Source of the DNA: Streptomyces sp. DvalAA-43
GTDB lineage: Bacteria > Actinomycetota > Actinomycetes > Streptomycetales > Streptomycetaceae
Assembly (NCBI RefSeq): GCF_900091725.1
Contig: NZ_FMBW01000039.1
Coordinates: 62,001 to 126,000 of the forward strand
Length of the DNA stretch: 64,000 nt
Reading direction: 5' to 3'
The stretch's first letter is position 1; each line of letters begins with the position of its first letter. The notes under the pieces are model-generated. The model did not search any database. It saw nothing but the letters and a program-made list of their open reading frames with translations, and was not told where the DNA came from. The position numbers were made by a program, and so were the translations under genes. Of this stretch, positions 36,535-45,619 are shown piece after piece.

Positions 36535-37226
36535 GATTCCCGTTCCGGGCCGGCGCCGCCGTCGTCGCACTGACGGCGGCGCTTGCAGCCTGCGGCTCCT
36601 CCCCGGACGGTCACCGGGGGGCGAGCGGCTCCGGACCGTCGGCGGCGCGGGTCCCGCTCACCGCTCCGTCTGCCGGGCCCGGCACCACCGCGCCCGATGA
36701 CCCGCCGGCCACGCGCACGAGCGAGCCGCCGAAGGTCCCCTCCGACGAACTCACCCCGGCGACGGGCTCGTTCACCCGGAAGCAGAAGGAGTATCTGGTG
36801 GACCGGGTGCCCGAGGGCATGGATCCGGCGGCCGTGCTCCAGTCCGGTCAGGAGACCTGTGACCGGCTGCGGTTCCTGGTGAAGGCCGACCGGGACGTGG
36901 CGGTCGGGGCGATCGTGACCGGTGAGATCGCCGACGCGGAACCGGCGATCGAGCACCTCTGCCCCCACCACGGCGACCTGCTGCGGGAGGCCGCCCTGGG
37001 ATACGCGGACGGCACGCACAAGGGCGGGCGGATCCGGCCGGGCCGCTACCACGACGTCTCCCCCACCGAGAACTGCACCTGGCAGATCGCCGGGGCGGAC
37101 GGCAGGACCCTGGTCTCCGGCTCCGCGTCCGGCGGGAAGCGGGCCGTGATCACCGTCCCGCCGCAGGCCCGCGCCTTCACCTCCACAGGCTGCTACGCCT
37201 GGCTTCCCGAAGGAGACCTCGGATGA
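36531..37226 (+). CDS. Lipoprotein of exopolysaccharide operon
   Basis: A 231-residue lipoprotein. The signal ends in the lipobox LAAC (Cys about residue 21), followed by an 80-residue Ser/Pro/Thr-rich extracellular linker. The folded part (about 85-230) has two Cys pairs (QETCDRLRF, EHLCPHH and ENCTWQI, TGCYAWL) and ends in a small beta-rich module (GRYHDVSPTENCTWQIAG) similar to modules found in other Streptomyces secreted proteins. Start and stop overlap the flanking genes as ATGA, so it is made together with the LamG protein and the glycosyltransferase. Function unknown; a surface partner of the LamG protein is possible. Confidence 0.72.
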   Translation: MRFPFRAGAAVVALTAALAACGSSPDGHRGASGSGPSAARVPLTAPSAGPGTTAPDDPPATRTSEPPKVPSDELTPATGSFTRKQKEYLVDRVPEGMDPAAVLQSGQETCDRLRFLVKADRDVAVGAIVTGEIADAEPAIEHLCPHHGDLLREAALGYADGTHKGGRIRPGRYHDVSPTENCTWQIAGADGRTLVSGSASGGKRAVITVPPQARAFTSTGCYAWLPEGDLG

Positions 37227-38050
37227 GCAAGCTGCCGATAGCCGTGGTGATCCCCACGAAGAACGAGGGGCTCAACATCGCCGAGGCGGTGAAGTCGGTG
37301 CTCGGCCATTTCGAGGCGGTCGTGGTCGTCGACTCGCACAGCACGGACGACACCGTGAAGATCGCCGAGGACTGCGGGGCCGAGGTGATCACGTACACCT
37401 GGGACGGCGGTCATCCGCGCAAGAAGCAGTGGTGTCTGGACCAGGTCCGCACGGACCTGGACTGGATTCTGCTGCTCGACGGGGACGAGCGGATCGGTTC
37501 CGGCCTGCTGGCCGAACTGCGTCGGCTCTTCGCCGACCCGGATGCGCCGAAGCCCGCGGCGTACGACATTCCGCTCGGGTACTGGTTCTCCGGGCGGCGG
37601 CTGCGGCACGGCTACACCATCCGCAAGCGGTCGCTGACCGACCGCACCCGATGCCGCTACCCGGAGGTGGGCGATCTCGACGCGCCGGGAATCGGTGAGG
37701 TCGAGGGCCACTACCAGCCGGTCGCCGAGTCGGTCGGTTCGCTGCGCAATCCGATCGAGCACCAGGATCTCGACCCGGTCACCGCCTGGTTCGAGCGGCA
37801 CAACCGCTACTCGGACTGGGAGGCCTGGCTGGAGCACCATCCCGAGGTCAAGGAGCAGGTGCGGAGGGTGAAGTCGCGCCAGGGGCAGCTGTTCCACAAG
37901 GCGCCGTTCAAGCCCCTGGTGTCGTTCGCCTACATGTATGTGTACCGGCGGGGATTCCTCGACGGCCGGGCGGGATTCGACTTCGCGCTGGCGATGAGTT
38001 TCTACCGCTGGCAGATCGCCCTCAAGTCCCGTGAGGCGAGGAGCGTCTGA
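37223..38050 (+). CDS. Family 2 glycosyltransferase (WaaE/KdtX-like)
   Basis: A 275-residue GT-A fold transferase, cytoplasmic. IAVVIPTKNEGLNIAEAV (6-23) is the GT2 start, VVVVDSHSTDDT (38-49) the nucleotide-sugar site, and LLLDGDERI (82-90) the metal-binding DxD equivalent. The C-terminal half (RHGYTIRKRSLTDRTRC, then PVTAWFERHNRYSDWEAW) matches the group that includes WaaE beta-1,4-glucosyltransferases. It would add one sugar to the lipid-linked repeat unit. The start overlaps the lipoprotein stop, and the 3' end overlaps the convergent GT4 gene by 29 bp. Confidence 0.85.
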   Translation: MSKLPIAVVIPTKNEGLNIAEAVKSVLGHFEAVVVVDSHSTDDTVKIAEDCGAEVITYTWDGGHPRKKQWCLDQVRTDLDWILLLDGDERIGSGLLAELRRLFADPDAPKPAAYDIPLGYWFSGRRLRHGYTIRKRSLTDRTRCRYPEVGDLDAPGIGEVEGHYQPVAESVGSLRNPIEHQDLDPVTAWFERHNRYSDWEAWLEHHPEVKEQVRRVKSRQGQLFHKAPFKPLVSFAYMYVYRRGFLDGRAGFDFALAMSFYRWQIALKSREARSV

Positions 38051-39212
38051 CCCGGCGGCCGCTCCGGCGGACCACGTCCTCGTAGGTCCGCCGGAGGGTC
38101 GCGGTCACGGCGTCGATGGTGAAGTCCTCGTTGACCAGGGCCCAGGCGGCCCTGCCCGCACGGGCGTTGGCCTCCGGTTCGAGGAGTTCCAGGACGGCGG
38201 CGGCGACCTTGAGCGCGTTCTTCCCGTCCTCGCCGACCCGGCTGTCGATCACCCGGCCCGCGCCCGCGCGTGCCACATCGGGACCGAGCCCGCAGGTGCG
38301 GGTGATGACCACGGGGGTGCCGACCGACATCGCTTCGAGGACGGACACGCCGAGGGGCTCCTCGATCGACGGCAGTACGTACACATCGGCCCGCCGCCCC
38401 GCCGCCAGGACCTCTTCGTGGCCGAGCGGCCCCACATGGTCGAGCGAGCCCAGCACCCCCAGCTCACGGGCGAGTCCGAGGGTGGCGGGCAGTGCTCCGG
38501 TGTCGGGACCGGCGAGCACGAAGCGGGCGTCCGGGTGCTCGGCCAGGACCGCCGGCATCGCGGCGACGAAGTCCTCCGGGCGCTTGCGTTTCTGGATCCG
38601 GGCGAGGAAGAGGACCGTGGGCGGCCGCCCCGGCTCCCTGGCGGGCTTGATCTCCTGCGGGTGCACGCCGTTGACCAGCCGTACGGTGCGGGTCGGCTCC
38701 ACCGGTGCGGCGACGGCGTTCACCTCGCGGCGTTCCGTCTCGGTGAGGTGCAGTACGGCATCGGCCCCGCGCAGCACCCTGCGCACGCCCAGCAGGTCGG
38801 TCAGCCGGGCGACCCGGTTCTCGGTGGGGTCCACCATCCCGTGGGTCTGGACGACCAGGGGCGTGCCGGAGGCCAGGGCGAGCAGCGCTGCGGGCAGGGT
38901 CACCAGGTCGCGCATCAGATGGACGTGGACGAGGTCGGCGCCGCGCATCATGCGGTGCGCGGCGAGCAGGAGCGCGCCGGAGGTGATGCCGCTGACCTCG
39001 AAGGCGGGGAGCAGATGGCGGGCCCGGAAGAGATGGGCCGGCACTCCCTCGACCTCGCGCGGGAGCGGGCCCTCGAAGCCGTCGCCGAGCGCCATGATCC
39101 GGGCGTCGTCGCCCCCGGCCCGCTGGGCCTTCGACAGGTTGAGCGCCACCCTGGTCGGGCCGCCGAACGCATGGTCCGGGGTGTGCAGTGTGACGATGTG
39201 CAGGATCTTCAC
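38022..39212 (-). CDS. Family 4 glycosyltransferase
   Basis: A 396-residue GT-B fold transferase. The N-terminal acceptor domain starts MKILHIVTLHTPDHAFGG; the C-terminal donor domain has VLFLARIQKRKRPEDFV (about 205-221) and the E-x7-E signature in SIEEPLGVSVLEAMSVGTPVV (about 288-308). It transfers a sugar from a nucleotide sugar with retention. The GTG start at 39212 has AGGGG nine bases upstream. Its 3' end overlaps the GT2 gene and it is divergent from the polymerase gene. Confidence 0.88.
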   Translation of the reverse strand: MKILHIVTLHTPDHAFGGPTRVALNLSKAQRAGGDDARIMALGDGFEGPLPREVEGVPAHLFRARHLLPAFEVSGITSGALLLAAHRMMRGADLVHVHLMRDLVTLPAALLALASGTPLVVQTHGMVDPTENRVARLTDLLGVRRVLRGADAVLHLTETERREVNAVAAPVEPTRTVRLVNGVHPQEIKPAREPGRPPTVLFLARIQKRKRPEDFVAAMPAVLAEHPDARFVLAGPDTGALPATLGLARELGVLGSLDHVGPLGHEEVLAAGRRADVYVLPSIEEPLGVSVLEAMSVGTPVVITRTCGLGPDVARAGAGRVIDSRVGEDGKNALKVAAAVLELLEPEANARAGRAAWALVNEDFTIDAVTATLRRTYEDVVRRSGRRVRRSSPHGT

Positions 39213-39318
39213 CAGGGTTCCCCTCGACCTCGGCCGGCCCTCGACAGACTAGTCATCCAAACACCCCAAGTGGGTTGATTCGTTAGAGTGTTCACAGGTC
39301 CACGGAGACGGGGAACAC

Positions 39319-40833
39319 ATGACGTCCGTGCACGAGGCGGCACCGTCCGCGCCCGTACCGGAGCACGGCCCACGAGAGCCCGTCCACGCACCGGCGAAGC
39401 CCATGTCGTGGGCGATGCTCTCGCGCGCCCTGGCCGTGCCGCTGATCCTCGCCCTGGTCTGCTTCCTGCCCGCGGTGGTGGCCGCTCAGCCGGGCGCGGG
39501 CGTCCGGGACACCGCGTACTGGCTCCAGCTCGTGCTGACCTGTTATGCGGGGGCCCGGCTCGCGACCATGATCCTGTCCACCCGGCGGCGTCTGCTCCAG
39601 GGCGTCTTCTGGATGTTCGTGTACATCGCGATGGGGGTGGCTCCGTTCGCCCAGGCCGTCATCGGGCAGACGCCCACGCCGGTGGTCGGGCCGCGGTCGG
39701 ATCTGGTGACGGCCGTCGCGCTGGTCCTGGTGGGCTGTGCCGCGTTCGACCTGGGGGCCCTGCTGGCGTCCCGGCGGCCGCTGCGGCGGCGGACCGCCGC
39801 GCGCGCCGGGAGCGGTCCGGCCGTCGCGCACCGCGGGCGGCTCGGGCTGCTGGTGCTGCTGGCCTTCGCGGCGAGCGGCTACTACATCCTGAGGCTCGGC
39901 GGGCCCGCGGTCTTCTTCACCAGCCGTCAGGAGATCAGCGCCTCGGTCGCGGCCAGCGGCGTGGTGTCGGGTCAGTCCAATGTGGGATCGGCCTTCCTCA
40001 AGGGCTTCGGCACGGTGCCCGCGCTGCTCGCGCTGCTCTTCTGCACCCGTCGGCTGGTGACCTCGCGCAGAGCCCGGCGCTCCCCGTCGACGGTGCTGGT
40101 CTGGACCGGGCTGATCGCCCTCAACACGATCGTCAACAACCCGCTCTCCAATGCCCGTTACTGGTTCCTGACGGTGCTGGTCTCGCTGCTGTTCACGGCG
40201 TTCCCGAGCAGCGCGGCGATGTACCGCTCGGTGCTGGCCACGGGGGTGGTGGGGGCGCTGGTGCTGTTCCCGTACGCGGACCGGTTCCGCTACGACGACG
40301 CCGGATACCGGCCGGTGGATTCGACGTCGGTCTTCGAGCCGCTGGCCACCAAGGACTACGACCAGACGGTGATGTTCGCCAACACCATCACCTGGGTCGA
40401 CGCCCATGGCCACACCTACGGCCGCCAACTGGCGGGCTCCGCCCTCTTCTTCGTGCCCCGTTCGGTGTGGAGCGGCAAGCCGGAGGACACGGGGGTGCGT
40501 GTCGGTCAGTGGATGGGGATGGACATGACCAACCTGTCGGCGCCGCTGTGGACCGAGGTCTGGGTCGACTTCGGCGCACCGGGCGTGGTCGGTGCCTTCG
40601 CGCTGATCGGGTACGCCGCCGCCCGTACCGACCGGCGGTACGCGCGGGCGGTCTCCCGGGACGGTCCGGGCCCCGGCAGCGTCCTGGCGGTCACCGCGCC
40701 GCTGATCGCCGGGTACACCTTCATCCTGTTGCGCGGCCCCCTGCTCCAGTCGATCGGGAAGGCGGCCGTCGCGGCCCTCTGTCTGCTGCTGGTCATGAGC
40801 TTCCGGAACCGGGGCGTACGGCGCCCGCGCTGA
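39319..40833 (+). CDS. Oligosaccharide repeat unit polymerase (Wzy-like)
   Basis: A 504-residue polytopic membrane protein with about 11-12 hydrophobic segments and a large loop at about 330-420 (RPVDSTSVFEPLATKDYDQ, then PRSVWSGKPEDTGV). This loop-containing architecture and gene context are those of O-antigen/EPS polymerases, which have little conserved sequence. It would join lipid-linked repeat units at the outer face of the membrane. Its 3' end overlaps the convergent flippase gene by 41 bp, with its own promoter region shared with the GT4 gene. Confidence 0.72.
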   Translation: MTSVHEAAPSAPVPEHGPREPVHAPAKPMSWAMLSRALAVPLILALVCFLPAVVAAQPGAGVRDTAYWLQLVLTCYAGARLATMILSTRRRLLQGVFWMFVYIAMGVAPFAQAVIGQTPTPVVGPRSDLVTAVALVLVGCAAFDLGALLASRRPLRRRTAARAGSGPAVAHRGRLGLLVLLAFAASGYYILRLGGPAVFFTSRQEISASVAASGVVSGQSNVGSAFLKGFGTVPALLALLFCTRRLVTSRRARRSPSTVLVWTGLIALNTIVNNPLSNARYWFLTVLVSLLFTAFPSSAAMYRSVLATGVVGALVLFPYADRFRYDDAGYRPVDSTSVFEPLATKDYDQTVMFANTITWVDAHGHTYGRQLAGSALFFVPRSVWSGKPEDTGVRVGQWMGMDMTNLSAPLWTEVWVDFGAPGVVGAFALIGYAAARTDRRYARAVSRDGPGPGSVLAVTAPLIAGYTFILLRGPLLQSIGKAAVAALCLLLVMSFRNRGVRRPR

Positions 40834-42034
40834 CGGGCGCCCGGTCGGCGCCCAGCCGGGCCACCCTGGTCCAGGTGGCCACCGCCTTGCACACCGACCC
40901 CAGGCACAGTCCCCAGGCGGCCCCCGGTACCCCGCCGAGCACATAGCCGCCGGTGAGGAAGGCGACGGCGGCGAGCGAGAAGACCACCTGGATGGCGAGT
41001 GTGGTGCGTGGGTCGAGTATGCGCAGGGCCAGCAGCCCGCAGGTGCCGACGGCCATCGCGGCGTACTGGCTGCCGGTCGCCGGGAGCAGGGCGGCCGCCG
41101 TGGGCCAGGTGTCGCCGAGCAGTCGGCGTCCGACCGGCTCGGGCAGCAGGGCCAGCGCGGTGGCCCAGGCGGCGGCGGTGGCCGCCAGGACGGCGGCGAG
41201 CGTCGCGGCGGCCCGTACCCTGCGCCGTTCGTCGGCGAGCCTGCCCAGCAGGGGCGGGCCGAAGCCGGTGGCCGAGGTGAAGAGCACGTTGAGCGGTCCG
41301 AAGAGGGTGGTCGCGCCGCGCAGGGCGCCGACCACCAGCGGATTGCCGACCGTGCCGAGTCCGAGTACGGAGAGCTGGCCGGTGGCGTTGCCCACCGCGA
41401 ACTCCACCACGAAGCGCCGCCCCAGATGGCCTCGCCGCAGCAGGACCTTCAGCCGCAGGGGCGTTCCGGCCGCTCTGCGGTGCAGCAGGGCGGCCGACAG
41501 CAGCAGGGCCGGCAGCGTGGACAGCCCCCAGACGAGGACGAGCCGGGCGGCCGGGGCACCGTGCGGCTGTGCGGCCAGCGCGCCCAGCACACAGACCAGC
41601 CGGAGTGTGTCACCCGCCAGCGCCAGGTGCGGCAGATGCAGGGTGGAGAAGGCGTAACGCATGGTGTCCTGGCCCAGGACGACCGGCAGGACGAGTCCCA
41701 GTGCCATCAGGGCCCGCGCGGTGGCGCCCGGCAGGGGCAGGCAGACTCCGGCCAGGAGGGTGCCGAGCACCGCCGCCGCGAGCAGGGTGAAGGCGACCGC
41801 CGACCGGCAGGCGCCGCGTACCTCCTCGCTCCCGCCGCGCCGCAGGACGAGCGGCTGGCCCGTGTACGCGCCGAAGACGCCCAGGAGCACCGTGAAGACG
41901 AGGTAGACCGCCGAGAAGCGGGCGAAGTCGGCCACGGTGGAGAGCCGGGCGGCCGTGACCAGCACCAGGATGTTGGTGAGCGCGGCCACCCCCTGGTCCG
42001 CGACCGAGCAGACGATCGCGGTCCGTGCCCTCAT
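40793..42034 (-). CDS. Polysaccharide flippase-like membrane protein (Wzx-like)
   Basis: A 413-residue protein with about 11-12 membrane segments. The first helix region (VADQGVAALTNILVLVTAARLSTVADFARF) is the usual MATE/Wzx-type start, and the repeated two-bundle layout supports a lipid-linked oligosaccharide flippase. It would move the undecaprenyl-linked repeat to the outer face for the polymerase. The start overlaps the Wzz-like stop (ATGA), so the two are coupled, and the GT4 gene of the WcaI type is just upstream. Confidence 0.78.
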   Translation of the reverse strand: MRARTAIVCSVADQGVAALTNILVLVTAARLSTVADFARFSAVYLVFTVLLGVFGAYTGQPLVLRRGGSEEVRGACRSAVAFTLLAAAVLGTLLAGVCLPLPGATARALMALGLVLPVVLGQDTMRYAFSTLHLPHLALAGDTLRLVCVLGALAAQPHGAPAARLVLVWGLSTLPALLLSAALLHRRAAGTPLRLKVLLRRGHLGRRFVVEFAVGNATGQLSVLGLGTVGNPLVVGALRGATTLFGPLNVLFTSATGFGPPLLGRLADERRRVRAAATLAAVLAATAAAWATALALLPEPVGRRLLGDTWPTAAALLPATGSQYAAMAVGTCGLLALRILDPRTTLAIQVVFSLAAVAFLTGGYVLGGVPGAAWGLCLGSVCKAVATWTRVARLGADRAPVSAGAVRPGSGSS

Positions 42035-43707
42035 CTGTGTCCGGCGGTGGAGTCGAAGGGGCGCAGCCCCAGCGTCTCGGTGGGGTCGCCGGGGTGCTCC
42101 GGGCGGCTGTCGGGCCCGCTCCCCCGGCCGGCCCGCCCGCCCTTCAGATGGCGTTTGGCGGCCCTCCCGAGGGCCCGTCGCTCGTGGCGGCTCCGGCCGG
42201 GGTGCAGCAGGGCGCCGAGCACGGAGCCGCCCGCCGCGCCGATGATCTCCCGGATCCGCTCCAGGTCGCTGCGGTGGACCTCGCGCGGGTCGCAGACCAC
42301 CACGACGCCCTCCACCCGGTCGATCAGCGCGACGGCGTCGGCGTACGACAGCACGGGCGGGGCCAGCACGATGACGACGGCGTCGGGCCGGTCGCCCTCG
42401 GCGGCGATCCGGCCGACCGGCGCCGATGTCAGGGCGCGCGGCACGTTGTCCATGCGTCGGCCCGCTATCAGGGTGAAGGCGCCCGACCCGGGTACGTCCA
42501 CGTTCATCCGGCTGTCGGAGGGCCAGGGCCGTCGGCCCCGGTTGGCCCAGCGCGGCGGGGAGCCCTGGACCGCCGGGCCCAGGTCCCTGGCCAGTGCGGG
42601 GGTGCGCAGATCGGCCTCGACCAGGATGACGTCGCGTCCCATCTCGGCGAAGGCGGCGGCCAGGTTGGCCGCGGCGGCGGCCGCCGCCGTGCCGTCCCCG
42701 CGCGGGGAGGTGACCAGGAGCCTGCGGCGCTGGGCGAACGACGGATCGTAGGCGAGCCGGAAGGCCACCGCGCGGTACTCCTCGGCGAGCCGGCTCCCGC
42801 TCCGCCCGATGGCCAGCAGCGATCCGGCGGACGCGCGCTCCCTGGGCAGGGTGCCGAGCAGGGGCGCGCCGAGCGAGCGGACCAGTTCCCGGGTCGAGCG
42901 CACGGCCGGGTCGAAGACCAGGCGCACCCAGGAGAGCAGCAGTCCCAGCGCCAGGCCGACGGCGCCGCCGAGGCCGAGCAGCAGGGGCAGCCCTGCGCCG
43001 GTGGGCTCGCTCGGGGCGGCGGGCTTCTTCGTCAGATATCCGGGCGTGGTGTCGAGCGCGCGCAACTCGGAGATCTTCCGGGAGAGTTCGGAGATCGCGA
43101 CCACGAGGTTGGCGCGTGCGCTGGTCACGTCGTTGCCCCCGGAGGCCTGCTCCGCCAGTCGGTCGCGCTGCTCGGTGAGCGGCGTCAGCTGGGCGCGGTA
43201 GCCCTGGACCATGTTGGCGATGCTGTTCTCCGTGCGCTGCTGGCGAATCTCCAGATAGGCGTCGGCCAGCGCCTTGGCCCGCTTCTGCGCCAGTGCGGGG
43301 GTGCGGCCGGTGTAGGCGAAGCGGAGGACCAGGGTGTTCGGCGGGTTGGTGACCTGGAGGCCGGACAGCAACGGCCGGAGTTCCACCCGGTCTCCCCGTG
43401 CGGCCAGGGTGGTGACGGCCAGGGTGCCCACGGTGTCGCTGACGGCGGTCTGCCGTTCCGAACCGATGTTGATGCCCTTGTCGGCGGAGGCACCGGCGGC
43501 GAAGGGGTCCGAGGTGGCGGAGCGTACGACGACCTCGCCCGTCGAGGTGTAGCTGTCCTCGCCGCTCAGGGCGAGCCAGCCGCCGCCGATGAGCCCGGCG
43601 GCCACGCCGGAGACGAGCAGGACGCGGTAGCGCAGGAGCTGGCGGAACTGGTCCCTCAGCAGTGCGGGTTCGTCCTGGTCCTCCAGGGTGCGGATCGGCT
43701 GGTTCAT
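42031..43707 (-). CDS. Wzz-like chain-length protein with degenerate tyrosine-kinase domain
   Basis: A 558-residue polysaccharide co-polymerase. Two membrane helices (about 28-47 and 238-262) flank an extracytoplasmic Wzz domain with a long helical coil (about 130-215, TGRTPALAQKRAKALADAYL). The cytoplasmic part has the BY-kinase fold but its ATP site is destroyed: Walker A is TSPRGDGTAA (333-342, no Lys), Walker A' has VEADLR with Glu in place of the first Asp, Walker B reads VVIVLAPP without Asp, and the C-terminus has no Tyr cluster. It probably keeps the chain-length role without kinase activity. Coupled to the flippase gene by ATGA and to the upstream GT4 gene. Confidence 0.82.
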   Translation of the reverse strand: MNQPIRTLEDQDEPALLRDQFRQLLRYRVLLVSGVAAGLIGGGWLALSGEDSYTSTGEVVVRSATSDPFAAGASADKGINIGSERQTAVSDTVGTLAVTTLAARGDRVELRPLLSGLQVTNPPNTLVLRFAYTGRTPALAQKRAKALADAYLEIRQQRTENSIANMVQGYRAQLTPLTEQRDRLAEQASGGNDVTSARANLVVAISELSRKISELRALDTTPGYLTKKPAAPSEPTGAGLPLLLGLGGAVGLALGLLLSWVRLVFDPAVRSTRELVRSLGAPLLGTLPRERASAGSLLAIGRSGSRLAEEYRAVAFRLAYDPSFAQRRRLLVTSPRGDGTAAAAAAANLAAAFAEMGRDVILVEADLRTPALARDLGPAVQGSPPRWANRGRRPWPSDSRMNVDVPGSGAFTLIAGRRMDNVPRALTSAPVGRIAAEGDRPDAVVIVLAPPVLSYADAVALIDRVEGVVVVCDPREVHRSDLERIREIIGAAGGSVLGALLHPGRSRHERRALGRAAKRHLKGGRAGRGSGPDSRPEHPGDPTETLGLRPFDSTAGHR

Positions 43708-44969
43708 GGACGTGGTCTCCCTTGTGCGTCCGCGAGGACCTCGGTGAGCAGGGCGTCGAAGCGGGCCAGGCCCGCCTCGCGGCTCAGGTGACGTGCGACG
43801 TACTGCGGTCCGTTGGCCCCGAGGGCGTCCGCTCCGGCCGGCGCCTCGACGAGCTTGCGTACGGCCGACAGGAGGGCCGCGGGGTCCTCCGGGGCGACGA
43901 GGAGTCCGGCGCCGGACCGGTGGACCTCCTGTGCGGTGCCTCCCCCTTCGGCGACCGAGGCCACCACGGGCCGGCCCGAGACGAAGTAGGAGGTGAGTTT
44001 GGACGGGACGCTCATGTCGAGGACGGAGGCCCGCTGCGTCACCGCGAGCACGTCGGCGGCGGCGAGGACGTCGGTGAACTCGTCCGCCCCGGCCGGGGGC
44101 AGGATGTCGAGGTTGCGCAGGCCCGCGGCACGTTGGAGCAGGGCCTCGCGCTGGTTCCCGTCTCCCATGAGCACCACGCGTATCCCGGGCGCGAGCCGGG
44201 CCGCGTCGACGAGGACCTCCAGCCCCTGCTTGAGCCCCATGTTCCCGGAGTGCAGGACCACCGGGGTGCCCTCGCTCCAGCCCAGTCGCGCGCGGGTACG
44301 GGCCCGGTCGGCGGAAGGGGCCCGCACATGGGACCAGTTGGGCACCGTGCGGATGCGCGCCGGGTCCACGCCGTACGCGGTGACGCGAGGGACGAAGGTC
44401 TCGTGGATGACGCCGACGAGGGCCGCGGAGCGCAGCGCGTACCGTTCGGCGGCCGAGGCGACGGCGGCCGCCCTGCCCCCGCCCCGGATGCCGCTCTGCG
44501 CGGCGGCGGCGCCCATCAGATCCTGCACGACGGGTATGTACGGGACGCGGTGGCGGGCCGCCAGCCGGGCGCCGATGACACCGCCGGCGAGACTGGGTAT
44601 CTGGGCGACCACGGCGTCCGGTGGGGGCGAGGCGGGCGGCGACAGCAGGCCGTGACCGAGCACCGTCGCCTCGAACAGCGCTCTGCGCAGCGCGGTCTGA
44701 CGGGGCGGCACATAGTGTCTTCGCCGGTGCAGGGTGACCCCGGCCCGCTTCTCGACGACCCGCCACACCCCCCGGTACTCCGGGTCGGTCCGCCAGGACG
44801 GGTAGTGCGGCATCCCGGTCAGTACGTGGGTGTCGGCTCCGGCTCCGGCCCAGTGCTCGGCGAGCTGCGCGGCGTACGGGCCGATGCCCGTCAGCTCCGG
44901 CGCGTAGTTCGTCGAGACGACCAGCAGGGTGCGGCCGTCGAACGGCTGGTGACGCTCGGCATCGGACAT
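43704..44969 (-). CDS. WcaI-type family 4 glycosyltransferase
   Basis: A 421-residue GT-B enzyme. STNYAPELTGIGPYAAQLAE (19-38) and LTGMPHYPSWRTDPEYRG (about 50-67) are hallmarks of the colanic-acid WcaI fucosyltransferase group; the donor domain has VVLHSGNMGLKQGLEVLVDA and the PSKLTSYFVSGRPVVAS segment. A fucosyl donor would fit the nearby gmd and fcl genes, but donor specificity is inference. The start at 44969 is chosen over the frame that runs upstream into the divergent promoter. Its stop overlaps the Wzz-like start. Confidence 0.85.
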   Translation of the reverse strand: MSDAERHQPFDGRTLLVVSTNYAPELTGIGPYAAQLAEHWAGAGADTHVLTGMPHYPSWRTDPEYRGVWRVVEKRAGVTLHRRRHYVPPRQTALRRALFEATVLGHGLLSPPASPPPDAVVAQIPSLAGGVIGARLAARHRVPYIPVVQDLMGAAAAQSGIRGGGRAAAVASAAERYALRSAALVGVIHETFVPRVTAYGVDPARIRTVPNWSHVRAPSADRARTRARLGWSEGTPVVLHSGNMGLKQGLEVLVDAARLAPGIRVVLMGDGNQREALLQRAAGLRNLDILPPAGADEFTDVLAAADVLAVTQRASVLDMSVPSKLTSYFVSGRPVVASVAEGGGTAQEVHRSGAGLLVAPEDPAALLSAVRKLVEAPAGADALGANGPQYVARHLSREAGLARFDALLTEVLADAQGRPRP

Positions 44970-45178
44970 GGACGCCCACCTTCCCCCGGAACCCTCTGTG
45001 TTCCCCTCAGGGAACAGCCCCAAAAGCGAGCTTATCCGTTCACGAGATGCGCAAGTGGTCTTCACAGTAAGGTCGTTGGACCATCGACACCGATGCCGAA
45101 ATCCCACCGCCCCGGATGGCACGTCCGGACAACCGCCGCGGGACACGGCATCACGTTCACCGTGGGGGGAGAGAACGG

Positions 45179-45619
45179 ATGGTGCACAGGGTCGGCTACG
45201 CGCCGGGGGTCTACGACCTGTTCCATGTGGGGCACCTCAACATCCTGCGGCATGCCCGCAGTCAGTGCGACTACCTCGTCGCCGGAGTTGTCTCGGACGA
45301 GATGGCCGCGCTCGCCAAGGGCCACCGGCCGGTGATTCCGCTGCCGGAGCGCCTGGAGATCGTGCGCAGTGTGCGCTACGTGGACGCGGCGTTCGTCGAG
45401 ACGGTGCCCGACAAGGTCGAGACCTGGCAGCAGGTGAGGTTCGACGTGATCTTCAAGGGTGACGACTGGCGGGACACGGAGCGGGGAAAACGGCTGGAAC
45501 GCGACTTCGCCGAGGTCGGCGTGGAGGTCGTCTACTTCCCGTACACCGTGCACACGTCCAGCACCCAGCTGCGCCGGGCGCTGGACGTGCTGGTCACTCC
45601 GCAGTCCGGAGCGCTCTGA
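45179..45619 (+). CDS. Cytidylyltransferase-family protein (GCT/TagD-like)
   Basis: A 146-residue nucleotidyltransferase. GVYDLFHVGHLNILRHAR (10-27) contains the HxGH site, and VIFKGDDWRDTERGK the RTxG-like region; TSSTQLRR near the C-terminus matches the ISTT(K/Q)-type loop. This family couples CTP to glycerol 3-phosphate, phosphoethanolamine or other alcohol phosphates. The ATG at 45179 follows GGGGGGAGAG. Together with the convergent CDP-alcohol transferase (26-bp overlap) it suggests addition of a phospho-alcohol to the polymer or to a lipid anchor. Confidence 0.85.
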   Translation: MVHRVGYAPGVYDLFHVGHLNILRHARSQCDYLVAGVVSDEMAALAKGHRPVIPLPERLEIVRSVRYVDAAFVETVPDKVETWQQVRFDVIFKGDDWRDTERGKRLERDFAEVGVEVVYFPYTVHTSSTQLRRALDVLVTPQSGAL

